Assembly: GCA_963704455.1 (NCBI GenBank)
Contig: OY969905.1
Span: forward strand, 1-64,000
Reading direction: 5' to 3'
Length of the DNA stretch: 64,000 bases
Origin: DASTCZ01 sp963704455
Lineage (GTDB): Bacteria; Acidobacteriota; Terriglobia; Acidiferrales; UBA7541
Shown here: in pieces, positions 8,353 to 17,696 of the stretch
How positions within the stretch are numbered: the stretch's first letter is position 1
Layout of the letters: each line of letters opens with the position of its first letter
Made by a program: the position numbers and the translations under genes
Notes under the pieces: generated by a model
Databases searched by the model: none
Seen by the model: only the letters and a program-made list of their open reading frames with translations
Told to the model about the DNA's origin: nothing

Positions 8353-10140
8353 ATGAAACGCACTTTGATTGCCCTGTGCTTATTGGCAGGACCTACTTTC
8401 GGTGCCCCAGCACCATCGACATTGATCGCAAACATCTCCGGCCGAACAACAATTAGCCTCAATGGGGCGTGGAGAGTGATTGTTGACCCTTATGAAACAG
8501 GGATTGGAAGCCGTTTTTATGAAAATGCAAAGCCCAAAGACAAGCATGACCTTGTGGAGTATGACTTTGACGCATCCCCTGTTTTGAATGTGCCTGGCGA
8601 TTGGAATTCCCAACGAGCGGATCTGTTCTTTTATGAAGGCCCGGTCTGGTACAAAAAATCATTTTCTTACCGCAAGCGCGAACATGTCCGCGTCTTTGTC
8701 TATTTTGGCGCTGCCAATTACAGAGCGAGAGCGTATTTGAATGGCAAAAAAATCGGCGAGCATCAGGGCGGTTTCACGCCATTCAATTTTGAAGTCACCG
8801 ATAAAATGCAGGACGGCGAAAACTTCCTTGTGGTCGAAGTCAATAATCAGCGTTTCAAAGAGGCTGTGCCAAGCACTAACACTGATTTTTGGAATTACGG
8901 CGGCTTAACTCGCGACGTTTCAATCGTCGAAGAACCGGAAACATTTATCCAGGATTACTTCGTGCAATTGACGAAGGGCTCGCTCAATGAAATTTCAGGA
9001 TGGGTCCAGCTAAACGGCGCTCCGCAATCTCTGCAGGTCACTCTCGAAATACCCGAAGCCGGAATCAAAAAAGTGATTTCCACAAATGGCGCGGGCTACG
9101 CAGAATTTCGCGTCGCCGCCACTCTTGAGCTCTGGTCGCCCGAAAAGCCCAAGCTTTACAGGGTTTCTTTGTCGGCAGGTGGTGACGCCGTCACCGATCA
9201 AATCGGTTTTCGCAGCATCGAAACTCGTGGGCACACTCTTTTGTTGAATGGCAAACCTATTTTGCTGCGCGGCGTTTCCGTTCATGAGGAAGCCCCTTTT
9301 CGAGGCGGAAGAGTTTTTTCATTGGAAGACGATCAGATCTTATTGGGATGGGCGAAAGAACTGAATTGCAACTATGTGCGTCTGGCTCATTATCCTCACA
9401 ACGAATCCATGACGCGATTGGCCGACCGCCTCGGCCTGCTTGTCTGGTCGGAAATTCCAGTTTACTGGGAAACGGCCTGGGAGAATACCTCTACACTTCA
9501 AAATGCAGAAGAGCAACTACGGGATATGATCGCCCGTGACCACAATCGCGCGGCCGTCATATTCTGGTCCGTCGCGAACGAAACCCCGGTCGAGCCCGCT
9601 CGACTAGCGTTCTTGAAAGTTCTGATAGACGACGCGAGGAGCGTCGATTCCAGTCGCTTGGTCACTGCCGCTATGAACCATGTCGAGACTCCGGCGCCCA
9701 ATACGAAGACCCTGATTGATCCGCTAGTCCAATTCTTAGACGTAGTTGGTTTGAATGAGTACATGGCGTGGTACGGCAAGGAAAGGTTCGAGGACATTGA
9801 CCACACGACGTGGAACATTCCTTTTGACAAGCCCCTGATTGTCAGTGAGTTCGGAGGAGAGGCTCCGTTCGGCAACCATGGGGATGGTGATGCTCGCTGG
9901 ACGGAGGAATACCAAGCCAATCTTTACGAGCACCAGATCAATATGTTGAAGCGCATCCCCTCATTCGCGGGATTGTCACCATGGGTGCTTATGGATTTTC
10001 ATTCCCCTCGCCGGCTTCTTCCCGGAATCCAGGATTATTTCAACCGAAAGGGCTTGGTCTCCGATCGTGGAGAGCGAAAAAAAGCGTTTTACACTTTGCA
10101 AGAGTTTTACAGGGAAATGATCGAAACCTCAAACAGGTAA
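8353..10140 (+). CDS. GH2 family beta-glucuronidase-like glycosidase
   Basis: 595 aa from ATG 8353, chosen because GGAGTGAGG lies just upstream (a GTG at 8341 is also in frame). A signal peptide (LIALCLLAGPTFGAPAP) predicts export. Three GH2 modules follow: sugar-binding (PVWYKKSFSYRKREHVRVFV; NGKKIGEHQGGFTPF), immunoglobulin-like, and TIM barrel. Catalytic residues are apparent: acid/base Glu410 in WSVANE and nucleophile Glu499 in VSEFGGEA. The barrel ends with the family tail RKGLVSDRGERKKAFYTLQEFY. Resemblance to beta-glucuronidases, together with the neighbouring KduI/IolB, ExuT-like, KDG kinase and KDPG aldolase genes, points to release of glucuronate. Beta-galactosidase activity cannot be excluded. 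Confidence 0.9.
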   Translation: MKRTLIALCLLAGPTFGAPAPSTLIANISGRTTISLNGAWRVIVDPYETGIGSRFYENAKPKDKHDLVEYDFDASPVLNVPGDWNSQRADLFFYEGPVWYKKSFSYRKREHVRVFVYFGAANYRARAYLNGKKIGEHQGGFTPFNFEVTDKMQDGENFLVVEVNNQRFKEAVPSTNTDFWNYGGLTRDVSIVEEPETFIQDYFVQLTKGSLNEISGWVQLNGAPQSLQVTLEIPEAGIKKVISTNGAGYAEFRVAATLELWSPEKPKLYRVSLSAGGDAVTDQIGFRSIETRGHTLLLNGKPILLRGVSVHEEAPFRGGRVFSLEDDQILLGWAKELNCNYVRLAHYPHNESMTRLADRLGLLVWSEIPVYWETAWENTSTLQNAEEQLRDMIARDHNRAAVIFWSVANETPVEPARLAFLKVLIDDARSVDSSRLVTAAMNHVETPAPNTKTLIDPLVQFLDVVGLNEYMAWYGKERFEDIDHTTWNIPFDKPLIVSEFGGEAPFGNHGDGDARWTEEYQANLYEHQINMLKRIPSFAGLSPWVLMDFHSPRRLLPGIQDYFNRKGLVSDRGERKKAFYTLQEFYREMIETSNR

Positions 10141-10271
10141 GCCAATATTTCCGAGACGAGCGCTTGTAGGTGGCAATGCGGAGCGGGCCCCAGAATGTAG
10201 GGTTTTTGTATTTAGCATTACTCCGCGATAGTGATTCGGGCCTAATTGGGAATCATTACAAAGGAGCAGTG

Positions 10272-11099
10272 ATGAGCACTCAAGGACAAGAAACAATCGA
10301 CAGAATGGTTTTCCGAAAGACCAACGCCCATTTAGGGCGCTATATCTCCGTCAGTCCGGAGAACAGCACGATGCAACATCTCGCCTACGGGCGAATCATA
10401 TTGGATCCGTCAAATGCAATAGTTTCCTTCTCGAACGGTGACCGCGAGACAGGCCTGATCTGTCTCTCGGGCCATGCCAAAGTGAGGGCGAACGGGACCG
10501 AAACGAGCCTCGGCCAATATGACGCCATCTATATCCCACGCGATTCTTCCATCGAGGTTGCGACTGACTCACAAGTAGACCTGGCTGAATTCTCTTCAGA
10601 TGTGGAGAAGAAATACCCGTTGCAGGTTGTTCGGTATGCAGAAATCTCCAAGGACCCTGGCATGAAGTTCAGCACTGGAGGGCCCGGCTCATCAAGACAG
10701 CTTAATATGGTGCTGGCGAAAAACATCCAGGCGGGTCGGCTTCTGGCTGGCTTCACTCACTCGGACCCTGGCAACTGGACGAGTTGGCCGCCTCACGAGC
10801 ACGCCAAGATGTTGGAAGAATTGTATGTTTACTTTGATATGCCCGAGCCGGCATATGGAATCCAACTCGTTTACAAAGACACGAAGTATCCGGAGCTTGT
10901 CACTGTGGTGCGGGATGGAGACGCCGTGCTGATGCCGGCCGGATACCACCCAAATGTTTCAATTCCCGGCCATCGCATCGCGTTCCTCTGGGCGATGGCG
11001 GCGCACCGCGAAGTGGAGGACCGCCAGTTTGGGGTCGTAAACGTCCAACCGGCATTCACTCAAGGTGGCGCGGCTTTTGAAGCCGGACGCAAGAAATAG
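10272..11099 (+). CDS. KduI/IolB-family uronate isomerase (cupin)
   Basis: 275 aa from ATG 10272, which follows AAGGAG at good spacing; an in-frame start at 10170 lacks support. The protein is a double cupin, with metal-ligand-type motifs in PPHEHAKMLEELYVYF and a conserved GDAVLMPAGYHPNV. The family holds 5-keto-4-deoxyuronate isomerase (KduI) and 5-deoxyglucuronate isomerase (IolB); the EELYVYF block looks IolB-like. In this cluster it most likely isomerises a keto-deoxyuronate on the way to 2-keto-3-deoxygluconate. It is followed after 15 bp by the hexuronate transporter, probably as one operon. Confidence 0.85.
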   Translation: MSTQGQETIDRMVFRKTNAHLGRYISVSPENSTMQHLAYGRIILDPSNAIVSFSNGDRETGLICLSGHAKVRANGTETSLGQYDAIYIPRDSSIEVATDSQVDLAEFSSDVEKKYPLQVVRYAEISKDPGMKFSTGGPGSSRQLNMVLAKNIQAGRLLAGFTHSDPGNWTSWPPHEHAKMLEELYVYFDMPEPAYGIQLVYKDTKYPELVTVVRDGDAVLMPAGYHPNVSIPGHRIAFLWAMAAHREVEDRQFGVVNVQPAFTQGGAAFEAGRKK

Positions 11100-11114
11100 C
11101 CGCCGGCGCGAATC

Positions 11115-12485
11115 ATGGCCGATCCCATCAAGAACTCATCATCCGAGTCTCGGCCACAAATTTTGGCCTCTTCGGAAATGCGGCCGACTTCTCCAGTTGC
11201 TCGTGCGATTGGAGCAACGGCCGTTGCAATCGGTCGCTACCGCTGGATGATTTGCGCACTCCTTCTGTTTGGAACCACAAAGAACTACATGGACCGGCAG
11301 GTGATGGGCGTGTTGAAGACCACACTTCAACACGACCTGGGCTGGAGCGAAATTGACTATGGCAACCTGGTCTTCGCATTCCAAACATTTTATGCGATTG
11401 GAATGCTTTTCGTTGGCCGTCTTGTCGACCGGATTGGCACCCGCAAAGCCTATTCGCTGGCGATGATCTTCTGGAGCCTGGCATCGATGGGCCATGCCAT
11501 CGCACGCTCTTTCACGAGCTTCCTGATCGCGCGTTCAGCGCTGGGACTCGGTGAATCGGCGCTATTTCCGGCGAGTATTAAGGCGATCGCGGAATGGTTT
11601 CCGAAAAAGGAGCGCGCATTTGCGACAGGCGTTTTCAATGCCGGCACAAATCTAGGGGCGATCATTACGCCGCTTATTGTTCCATGGATCACGATTCACC
11701 TGGGCTGGCGATGGGCTTTCGTTTTCATCGGAGCGCTTGGCTTCGTTTGGCTCGGTTTCTGGCTGGCGCTGTATCACAAGCCGGAAGAACATCCCCGGTG
11801 TTCTGCTGGTGAACTTCAGTACATCACCGCCGGTCGAGAAGAGACAATAAGCCGCGTTCCCTGGGTTCGCCTTTTGCCGTTGCCGCAGACCTGGGCGTTT
11901 GTCGTAGGAAAATTCCTGATTGATCCCGTCTGGTTTTTTTATCTCTTCTGGACGCCCGACTTCCTACAGCGGAGATATGGGTTGCCGCTCAGTCACATCG
12001 GCGTGCCTATTATGGTGATTTACTTGATTTCTGATGCGGGAAGCATCAGCGGCGGGTGGCTCTCCTCATGGATGATCCGCCGCGGAGCGACGATCAATGC
12101 CGGCCGCAAGATTGCGATGCTGGCTTGTGCGATTCTTGTGACTCCCGTGATTTTTGCGGATAGGGCTTCGGGAATGTGGGGTGCTGTTCTGTTGATCGGG
12201 CTTGCCGCCGCGGCTCATCAGGGTTTTTCAGCCAACCTCTACACTTTGCCTTCGGACACTTTCCCGAATCATGCAGTTGGATCCGTAATCGGGATCGGCG
12301 GCATGGCTGGAGCCGTGGGAGGAATGCTGATGGCAAAGGTCGTGGGCTCCACATTGCAAGCTACGGGCAGTTACAGAATCCTGTTGCTGATCGCCGGCGT
12401 GACGTATCTCATCGCCCTGGGCCTGATTCAATTGTTAGTTCCCAAGCTTGAGCCGGCAAATCTTCGCAGAGAGACTGCGGTATGA
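11115..12485 (+). CDS. exuT: MFS hexuronate transporter (ExuT-like, ACS family)
   Basis: 456 aa, about 12 hydrophobic helices after a polar N-terminal tail of about 40 residues. The first helix region reads NYMDRQVMGVLKTTLQHDLG, typical of the anion:cation symporter branch that includes ExuT. MFS motif A (GRLVDRIGTRKAYSLA) and a helix 4-5 region (RSALGLGESALFPASIKAIAEWFPKKERA) also fit. It should import glucuronate/galacturonate or glycosyl-uronates through the inner membrane. Its stop overlaps the start of the kduD stub as ATGA, showing translational coupling to what was a downstream dehydrogenase. Confidence 0.88.
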   Translation: MADPIKNSSSESRPQILASSEMRPTSPVARAIGATAVAIGRYRWMICALLLFGTTKNYMDRQVMGVLKTTLQHDLGWSEIDYGNLVFAFQTFYAIGMLFVGRLVDRIGTRKAYSLAMIFWSLASMGHAIARSFTSFLIARSALGLGESALFPASIKAIAEWFPKKERAFATGVFNAGTNLGAIITPLIVPWITIHLGWRWAFVFIGALGFVWLGFWLALYHKPEEHPRCSAGELQYITAGREETISRVPWVRLLPLPQTWAFVVGKFLIDPVWFFYLFWTPDFLQRRYGLPLSHIGVPIMVIYLISDAGSISGGWLSSWMIRRGATINAGRKIAMLACAILVTPVIFADRASGMWGAVLLIGLAAAAHQGFSANLYTLPSDTFPNHAVGSVIGIGGMAGAVGGMLMAKVVGSTLQATGSYRILLLIAGVTYLIALGLIQLLVPKLEPANLRRETAV

Positions 12486-12601
12486 TCCTGGATTCATTCC
12501 GGCTCGACGGGGAAAACGCTCTCGTCACCGGTTCCGACAGGGGGCTCGGCGACGCCACGGCTCTCGCACTGGCGGAAGCAGGAGCGATAGAGGAACAGTG
12601 A
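12482..12601 (+). pseudogene. kduD remnant: N-terminal stub of an SDR dehydrogenase
   Basis: A 39-codon frame starting in an ATGA overlap with the transporter. It reads MILDSFRLDGENALVTG followed by SDRGLGDATALALAEAGA, clearly the N-terminus and NAD(P)-binding turn of the 2-deoxy-D-gluconate 3-dehydrogenase (KduD) SDR family, whose members are about 250 aa. It then reaches IEEQ and a stop, 2 bp before the KDG kinase start. The rest of the gene is missing, as expected from an internal deletion. The separate SDR at 14857-15633 might replace the lost activity. The reading frame is too short for an ordinary ORF caller. Confidence 0.75.
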
Positions 12602-12603
12602 AA

Positions 12604-13698
12604 ATGCCGCTAAAAATCAGACCAAAACCGGAATGCCAATGGGACATGATAAGCCTTGGAGAAGTGATGTTGCGTTTCGATCCGGGGGAAAAGAGAATTT
12701 GGACAACGCGATCCTTTGAGGTTTGGGAGGGCGGAGGAGAATACAACGTTGCGCGCGGCCTGAAAAGGTGTTTTGGGCTCGATACCGCGCTAGTGTCCAC
12801 ATTTGTGGACAATCCCGTAGGCAAATTGCTGCTGGACCTGATCTATCAATCCGGTGTGGATACTTCGCTTTTGCGATGGGTTCCGGACGACGGCGTCGGT
12901 CGTGCAGCACGAAATGGATTGAACTTTACCGAGCGAGGCTTCGGCGTGCGCGCGGCATTGGGATGTTCCGACCGTGGACATACCGCGATCTCGCAATTGA
13001 AGCCAGGCGAAGTGAATTGGGACGATATCTTCGGTAAACGCGGAGTACGCTGGTTCCATACGGGCGGAATCTTCTGCGCGCTTTCGGAGACGACGCCGGA
13101 AGTCGCAATGGAAGCGATGCAAGCCGCGAAACGCCACGGCGTGATCGTCTCGTACGATCTAAATTACCGCGAATCACTTTGGAAATCACTGGGCGGCAAG
13201 AAGCGCGCGCAAGAGGTAAATCGGCGCATCGCGCCTCTGGTAGACGTCATGCTAGGGAACGAAGAAGACTTCTCCGCCGCGCTGGGTTACGAAGTTCCCG
13301 GGATGGATGAACATTTTTCAAACATTGAGATCGAAGGCTTCAAGAAGATGATTCAAGCGGTCATGAAGGATTACCCGTTCCAGGTCATAGCAACTACATT
13401 GCGCAAAGCGGCCTCAGCCTCTGTGAATAACTGGGGAGCCATTTGCTTTTGCGACGGAGAGTTCTTCGAGGCTACACAACGCGAAAACCTTCAGATACTC
13501 GATCGAGTCGGCGGCGGTGACTCCTTCGCTTCCGGTCTGGTTTATGGATTTCTCTCCGGCAAGGATCCGCAGTGGTCGGTGGAGTGCGGTGCCGCCCACG
13601 GTGCGCTGGCGATGACAACTCCCGGGGATACGTCCATGGCGACACTGAAAGAAGTCTTGCAGGTCATGAAGGGGACTGGCGCGCGGATTTCTCGTTGA
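12604..13698 (+). CDS. kdgK: 2-keto-3-deoxygluconate kinase (PfkB family)
   Basis: 364 aa from ATG 12604, preceded by GAGGAA; an in-frame start at 12448 overlaps two other genes and is unlikely. PfkB ribokinase-fold features are the N-terminal glycine region (VWEGGGEYNVARGLKR) and the C-terminal signature DRVGGGDSFASGLVYGF, where the Asp is the catalytic base. ATP-dependent phosphorylation of KDG gives KDPG for the aldolase encoded 47 bp downstream. It lies right after the kduD stub, consistent with a former kduI-exuT-kduD-kdgK-eda operon. Confidence 0.87.
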   Translation: MPLKIRPKPECQWDMISLGEVMLRFDPGEKRIWTTRSFEVWEGGGEYNVARGLKRCFGLDTALVSTFVDNPVGKLLLDLIYQSGVDTSLLRWVPDDGVGRAARNGLNFTERGFGVRAALGCSDRGHTAISQLKPGEVNWDDIFGKRGVRWFHTGGIFCALSETTPEVAMEAMQAAKRHGVIVSYDLNYRESLWKSLGGKKRAQEVNRRIAPLVDVMLGNEEDFSAALGYEVPGMDEHFSNIEIEGFKKMIQAVMKDYPFQVIATTLRKAASASVNNWGAICFCDGEFFEATQRENLQILDRVGGGDSFASGLVYGFLSGKDPQWSVECGAAHGALAMTTPGDTSMATLKEVLQVMKGTGARISR

Positions 13699-13745
13699 GT
13701 TCGTGGAAGGCAGCGCGCAAGCCCCGAAAGTGATGGCGTAAGAAA

Positions 13746-14420
13746 ATGGATAAGAAAGCGGTGGCCGAAAAAATCACATCAGTGGGGATTATTCCTGTCG
13801 TCCGCGCGTCCTCCGCGCAACAGGCGCTGTTGGCCGTTGATGCGATCTGCGCCGGGGGAATTCCCATCGTGGAAATCACCATGACTGTGCCTGGTGCGAT
13901 CGAAATCATCCGAGAGGTGGCGCGAACCCGCGGCGCCTATGTTCTTGTCGGGGCAGGCACCGTACTGGATGCGGAAACGGCGGAGCGGTGCATTGATGCA
14001 GGGGCAGAATTCATCGTCTCGCCGGGTCTAAAGGTCAAGACGATCGATTGTGCACTGAAGGCAAATAAATTAATGATCGCGGGTGCGCTGACGCCGACCG
14101 AAGTAATCACTGCCTGGGAAGCAGGGTCCGACTTCGTGAAAATATTCCCGTGCGGACAGGTCGGAGGAGCAAGCTATATCAAGGCGTTGAAAGGCCCGCT
14201 TCCTCAAGTGCCACTGATTCCGACCGGCGGTGTGAATCTTCAAACTGCTTCTGAATTCATCGATGCTGGCGCGGCGGCGCTTGGTGTGGGCGGCGAATTG
14301 GTGCAGGCGGCGGCTCTTAAGGCAGGAAAACCAGAAGTTATTGTCGAAGCAGCGCAAAAGTTCTTGGCCGCTGTAGCGACGGCGCGGGCAAGACAACCCG
14401 CCTCGGTCGTATTCCTCTGA
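13746..14420 (+). CDS. eda: KDPG / KHG aldolase
   Basis: 224 aa, normal length for class I KDPG aldolase. The Schiff-base lysine is Lys132 in DFVKIFPCGQVGG and the catalytic Glu43 lies in IPIVEITM. The phosphate-binding region IPTGGVN is also present. It splits 2-keto-3-deoxy-6-phosphogluconate into pyruvate and glyceraldehyde 3-phosphate, the last step of hexuronate breakdown. It follows kdgK in the same direction. Confidence 0.93.
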   Translation: MDKKAVAEKITSVGIIPVVRASSAQQALLAVDAICAGGIPIVEITMTVPGAIEIIREVARTRGAYVLVGAGTVLDAETAERCIDAGAEFIVSPGLKVKTIDCALKANKLMIAGALTPTEVITAWEAGSDFVKIFPCGQVGGASYIKALKGPLPQVPLIPTGGVNLQTASEFIDAGAAALGVGGELVQAAALKAGKPEVIVEAAQKFLAAVATARARQPASVVFL

Positions 14421-14441
14421 AATGCGAGACAGGATAAAAAT

Positions 14442-14798
14442 ATGACAACGAGTCAGGCAGCATTTCCGAACTTGCTCCTTAAAACGCATTCTGACGGACA
14501 CGTCAGCAACCCTGAATCGGGTTTGACGCGCCGCGTGCTGGCGTACAACGACAAACTATTTCTCGCCGAACATGAGATGAATAAAGGTTGGGTGGGGAAA
14601 GTACACAGCCATCCTCAAGAACAAATTGTGTATGTCGTGCGGGGCCACTTGCGAATCACTTGCGATGGCAAAACCTTCGATGTCCGTGATGGCGATACAT
14701 TTCTTGTTCGCGGCGGAATTGAGCACGGCGCTTCGGCGTTAGAGGGTTCGGTGGTCGTCGACGTTTTTACGCCTTGCCGTGAGGACTATATTCCCTGA
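14442..14798 (+). CDS. Single-domain cupin protein
   Basis: 118 aa, one beta-barrel cupin. Metal ligands are suggested by KVHSHPQEQIVYVVRG (H-x-H and Glu) and a later His in GGIEHGASA. Such small cupins in sugar-acid operons may be KdgF-like enzymes that linearise unsaturated uronates, or sugar binding/isomerase proteins. The position directly after eda (21 bp) supports a role in uronate metabolism, but the reaction cannot be fixed from sequence. Confidence 0.75.
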   Translation: MTTSQAAFPNLLLKTHSDGHVSNPESGLTRRVLAYNDKLFLAEHEMNKGWVGKVHSHPQEQIVYVVRGHLRITCDGKTFDVRDGDTFLVRGGIEHGASALEGSVVVDVFTPCREDYIP

Positions 14799-14856
14799 TG
14801 GGCGTCGAGGATGGTTGATTGAGTTCGGGACATCCCCGACAAAATCCGCAAGCGCG

Positions 14857-15633
14857 CTACTGATTCACGCCGCTGGCTAGAAAGCCGCCGTCAACGACGA
14901 GGATGTGGCCGGTGACAAAGCTGGCGGAATCAGAGGCCAGGAAAACAGTCGCGCCGACGAGCTCCTCCAACTGGCCGAAGCGCCGCATGGGAGTGCGAAT
15001 AAGAAATTCGCGGCCGCGTTCAGTGCCGTCGAGTAGTTCCGCATTCAGGTCGGTGCGAAAAACGCCAGGTGCAATCGCGTTGACGCATATGCCATGACGC
15101 GCCCATTCGATGGCGAGTGACTTGGTCAACGATGCGACGGCGGCCTTGCTGGCTGAGTAAGCCGCGACTTCGTAGAGCGCGAGAAATGACGCAAGCGAGG
15201 CGACATTGATGATTCGTCCAGCCCCATTGGCGATCATGTGGCGGCCGAACACACGGCAGGCGCGCAAAGTGCCGTTAAGATTCGTCTCGATAATTCCGTT
15301 CCAATCGGATTCGGCAAAGTCGAGAGTCGGAGCGCGTTTTGTTCGCCCCGCACAGTTTACGAGGATATCTATGCGGCCGAGTTCCGAGGCCACACGCTCG
15401 CAGAGCCGTTCAATCGTGGCTTGTTGTGTGACGTCGCATGCCATGTCTAGTGTTCGCCGGCCCAATTTACGGATTTCACTTGCGGCAGCAGTCACAAGAT
15501 CCGCGCGTCGGCCTGTGGCCACAACGTTTGCGCCGGCTTCGGCGAGTCCCTTGGCCAAAGTGAGGCCTATCCCGCTGGTGCCACCGATTACAACGGCAGT
15601 CTTTCCCGTCAAATCTAGGGCTGGATGTCCCAC
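14857..15633 (-). CDS. SDR-family oxidoreductase (gluconate 5-dehydrogenase/KduD-like)
   Basis: 258 aa classical short-chain dehydrogenase. The NAD(P)-binding turn GGTSGIG, the NCAG motif (LVNCAGRTKRAP), the catalytic Ser in NVASLASF and Tyr-x3-Lys in YSASKAA are all present, and the C-terminus has VTGHILVVDGGF. It is convergent with the catabolic operon. Substrate is likely a sugar acid (gluconate, 2-keto-3-deoxygluconate), by resemblance and context. It might supply the activity lost with the kduD stub. Confidence 0.85.
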   Translation of the reverse strand: MGHPALDLTGKTAVVIGGTSGIGLTLAKGLAEAGANVVATGRRADLVTAAASEIRKLGRRTLDMACDVTQQATIERLCERVASELGRIDILVNCAGRTKRAPTLDFAESDWNGIIETNLNGTLRACRVFGRHMIANGAGRIINVASLASFLALYEVAAYSASKAAVASLTKSLAIEWARHGICVNAIAPGVFRTDLNAELLDGTERGREFLIRTPMRRFGQLEELVGATVFLASDSASFVTGHILVVDGGFLASGVNQ

Positions 15634-16245
15634 TCGAATAGCCTCTTTCTGGTCTCAGCCGGACGCGCGGCCATCCCGGCGGCCTATTAGCCTAACAATG
15701 CGAATCCCAGACTCCAAGATGATTCTTGCAGAGGCTATGGTGCACAGGCTACGTGAATTGGTTTTGTGCCTCGACAAAACTCAGTCCGTATTTGAAATTA
15801 ACAGAAATGAACGTTGTCACCTAAAGGCGAAGTGCGATAAAAGCAAGCCATGATTCACACAACAATACAACCATTGATTACCATTTCAAACCACTTGTGA
15901 ACCGCCGAAGGTCTTGGCTCGAGAACTTGTGTTTGTGGGCAGACTTGTTTCTGTATTAATTGCTTTGAAGAATCAACACGTTGCAAGAAGGCTGGCTGCA
16001 AGGTTTTTGGGCTACTTCAAATCGCACGCCGCGTATGTTTTTCCGTCGCCTGGTAATCCGAAGAGGCCGATTGGGAGTGTGCGGAAGGCGCACAACGCAG
16101 CGATTCGTCGGGCGAAATTGAAACCCGCGTTCAGACTGTACGATCTAAGGCACACTTACGCATCGAGGGCTGTGATGGCGGGAGTAGATCTGCCAACTCT
16201 TGTTGCTTTGCTTGGTCATACCAGCGTTCAAATGACAATGCGTTA

Positions 16246-16253
16246 CGTTCACC
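16246..16253 (+). repeat. Target site duplication (left) of IS copy B
   Basis: CGTTCACC directly before GAAGTTGTCCCC. The same 8 bases are at 17689-17696 directly after GGGACAACTTC. An 8-bp duplication fits IS256-family insertion and shows that copy B moved here by itself. Confidence 0.93.
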
Positions 16254-17688
16254 GAAGTTGTCCCCGGTTTAGTTGAAAGCAGCGGCTCTCGACTTTCCGC
16301 ACGTTACGCGACCTGCGCCTGCTGAGTCAACGACGGGTTCATCCGGCGATGCAAGAGTTCCAGTTCCCGATAGCCTTTCACTCGCCGGAATTTCTTCTGC
16401 GCTTCCAACAACCCGGTAGCCGTCCAGCGCAAGGCGTGCTCTCCTTCTCGCCAGCGTTTTACGTTCCGCGCCACTCGCTCGACGGTCGACAGGCACGACT
16501 CGATGGGATTGGTCGAAGCCAGCGTTCGGCGCAGCAGCCAGCCCACGCCTAGCCGGTGCACCGTCAGCGTTTCCTCCAGCCCTTCTTCCAAGCTGCGCGC
16601 CGCGCTCGGGTTGATGCGTTCCAGTTGCCGGAAGATTTTCTCCAACTCCGCTTTCGCCGCCGCGTAATCCGTCATCGCGTAGGCGTTGCGGATTCTCCGG
16701 TCCGTATCACCCTGGGCGCTCTTCGGCAGATGCTCTTTCACGTTGCGCCGCTTGTGGATCTGGCAGCGCTGCACCTCCGCGCGCTCGCCAAACACGCGCT
16801 CGATCCCCGCCCGCAGCGCTTTCGCCCCGTCGATCACGAACAAGTAGCGACGCTCCGCATCGAGACCGCGCGTCACCAGATCCTCCAGCAACTCCTTCAC
16901 CACCGTGGTGTTCTCCGTCGCTCCTTGCCACAGCCCCAGAACGTGCTTTTCCCCGCTGATTTCGATGCCCAGCGCCACCACCAGCACTTGCTTGCCGAGA
17001 TGGATCCCATCGATCAGGATGGCTGCCAGATCGAGAGCGTCAAGCTTTTTCTCGCACAGTTCTTGCAACTGCGTGGCACTGGCAGCCACGAACTGGCGGC
17101 TCACGCTGGATTTCTCGATCCCGTAGCCGTCCAGCACGCTCTGGACCGCGCGGCGATAGTTCCGTGAAGTCAGTCCCGCGACGATGCCTTCCCGCACGGC
17201 TCGCTGCCGCCGTCCGTCGTGTTGCAGGCGCGCGTAACTATCCAGTTCCACTTCTTGACCTGCCCGTGTGCGCACTCGTGGGCGAGTCACCGCTACTTTC
17301 TGCCCGCTGAAGATCACGTAGCCGGGCTGGCGGCCCCAGCGCACCGCGCCCGACTCGGGACCCGGCCGGTGCGGAGGTCCCACGCGCCGCGTCACCTCGT
17401 TTTCCAGAATCGTGCCGATGATCCTTAGCCCGGCTTCTCCGGTCAACTGTTCGACTTGGGCTTGCAGTTCCTCCCACACCTCGACCATCGGCAGCGGCAC
17501 CTCCACCAGCAACTCCCGCTTGCCGATCACCTCGAACTTCTGCTTGGACTTGTACTCCGTTCCCTGATAGGTTTTCCTCACAGCGGCTCTCCTCTCAAAA
17601 TAGAGTTTCCAACCCGAACTCTATCCGAGTTCGGGTCGAGAGCCGCTGCTTCCCTTGTTCAGGTTTCAACTAAAGGCGGGACAACTTC
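16254..17688 (-). mobile_element. IS256-family insertion sequence, copy B
   Basis: Complete 1435-bp element with both ends (GAAGTTGTCC ... GGACAACTTC), inverted relative to copy A. It carries one intact transposase on the minus strand and interrupts the recombinase remnant between the Tyr-nucleophile region and the C-terminal tail. The perfect 8-bp target duplication on both sides defines the exact boundaries. Confidence 0.96.
16304..17581 (-). CDS. IS256-family transposase (copy B)
   Basis: 425 aa, identical in sequence to the copy A transposase, with the same DDE acidic residues and C-x2-H motif. Start is GTG at 17581 after the same purine-rich ribosome-binding site. Intact. Confidence 0.95.
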   Translation of the reverse strand: MRKTYQGTEYKSKQKFEVIGKRELLVEVPLPMVEVWEELQAQVEQLTGEAGLRIIGTILENEVTRRVGPPHRPGPESGAVRWGRQPGYVIFSGQKVAVTRPRVRTRAGQEVELDSYARLQHDGRRQRAVREGIVAGLTSRNYRRAVQSVLDGYGIEKSSVSRQFVAASATQLQELCEKKLDALDLAAILIDGIHLGKQVLVVALGIEISGEKHVLGLWQGATENTTVVKELLEDLVTRGLDAERRYLFVIDGAKALRAGIERVFGERAEVQRCQIHKRRNVKEHLPKSAQGDTDRRIRNAYAMTDYAAAKAELEKIFRQLERINPSAARSLEEGLEETLTVHRLGVGWLLRRTLASTNPIESCLSTVERVARNVKRWREGEHALRWTATGLLEAQKKFRRVKGYRELELLHRRMNPSLTQQAQVA

Positions 17689-17696
17689 CGTTCACC
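17689..17696 (+). repeat. Target site duplication (right) of IS copy B
   Basis: CGTTCACC, matching 16246-16253 exactly. Confidence 0.93.

Noticed and set aside
12448..12603. Longer start for the KDG kinase
   Set aside because: It overlaps exuT and the kduD stub, and the ribosome-binding site supports 12604.
16349..17167. Long ORFs antisense to the transposase
   Set aside because: Mirror frames of the GC-rich transposase gene, present in both IS copies and without any recognisable domain.
1..17688. Composite transposon formed by the two IS copies
   Set aside because: Copy B has its own perfect 8-bp target duplication (16246-16253 and 17689-17696), so it inserted alone.
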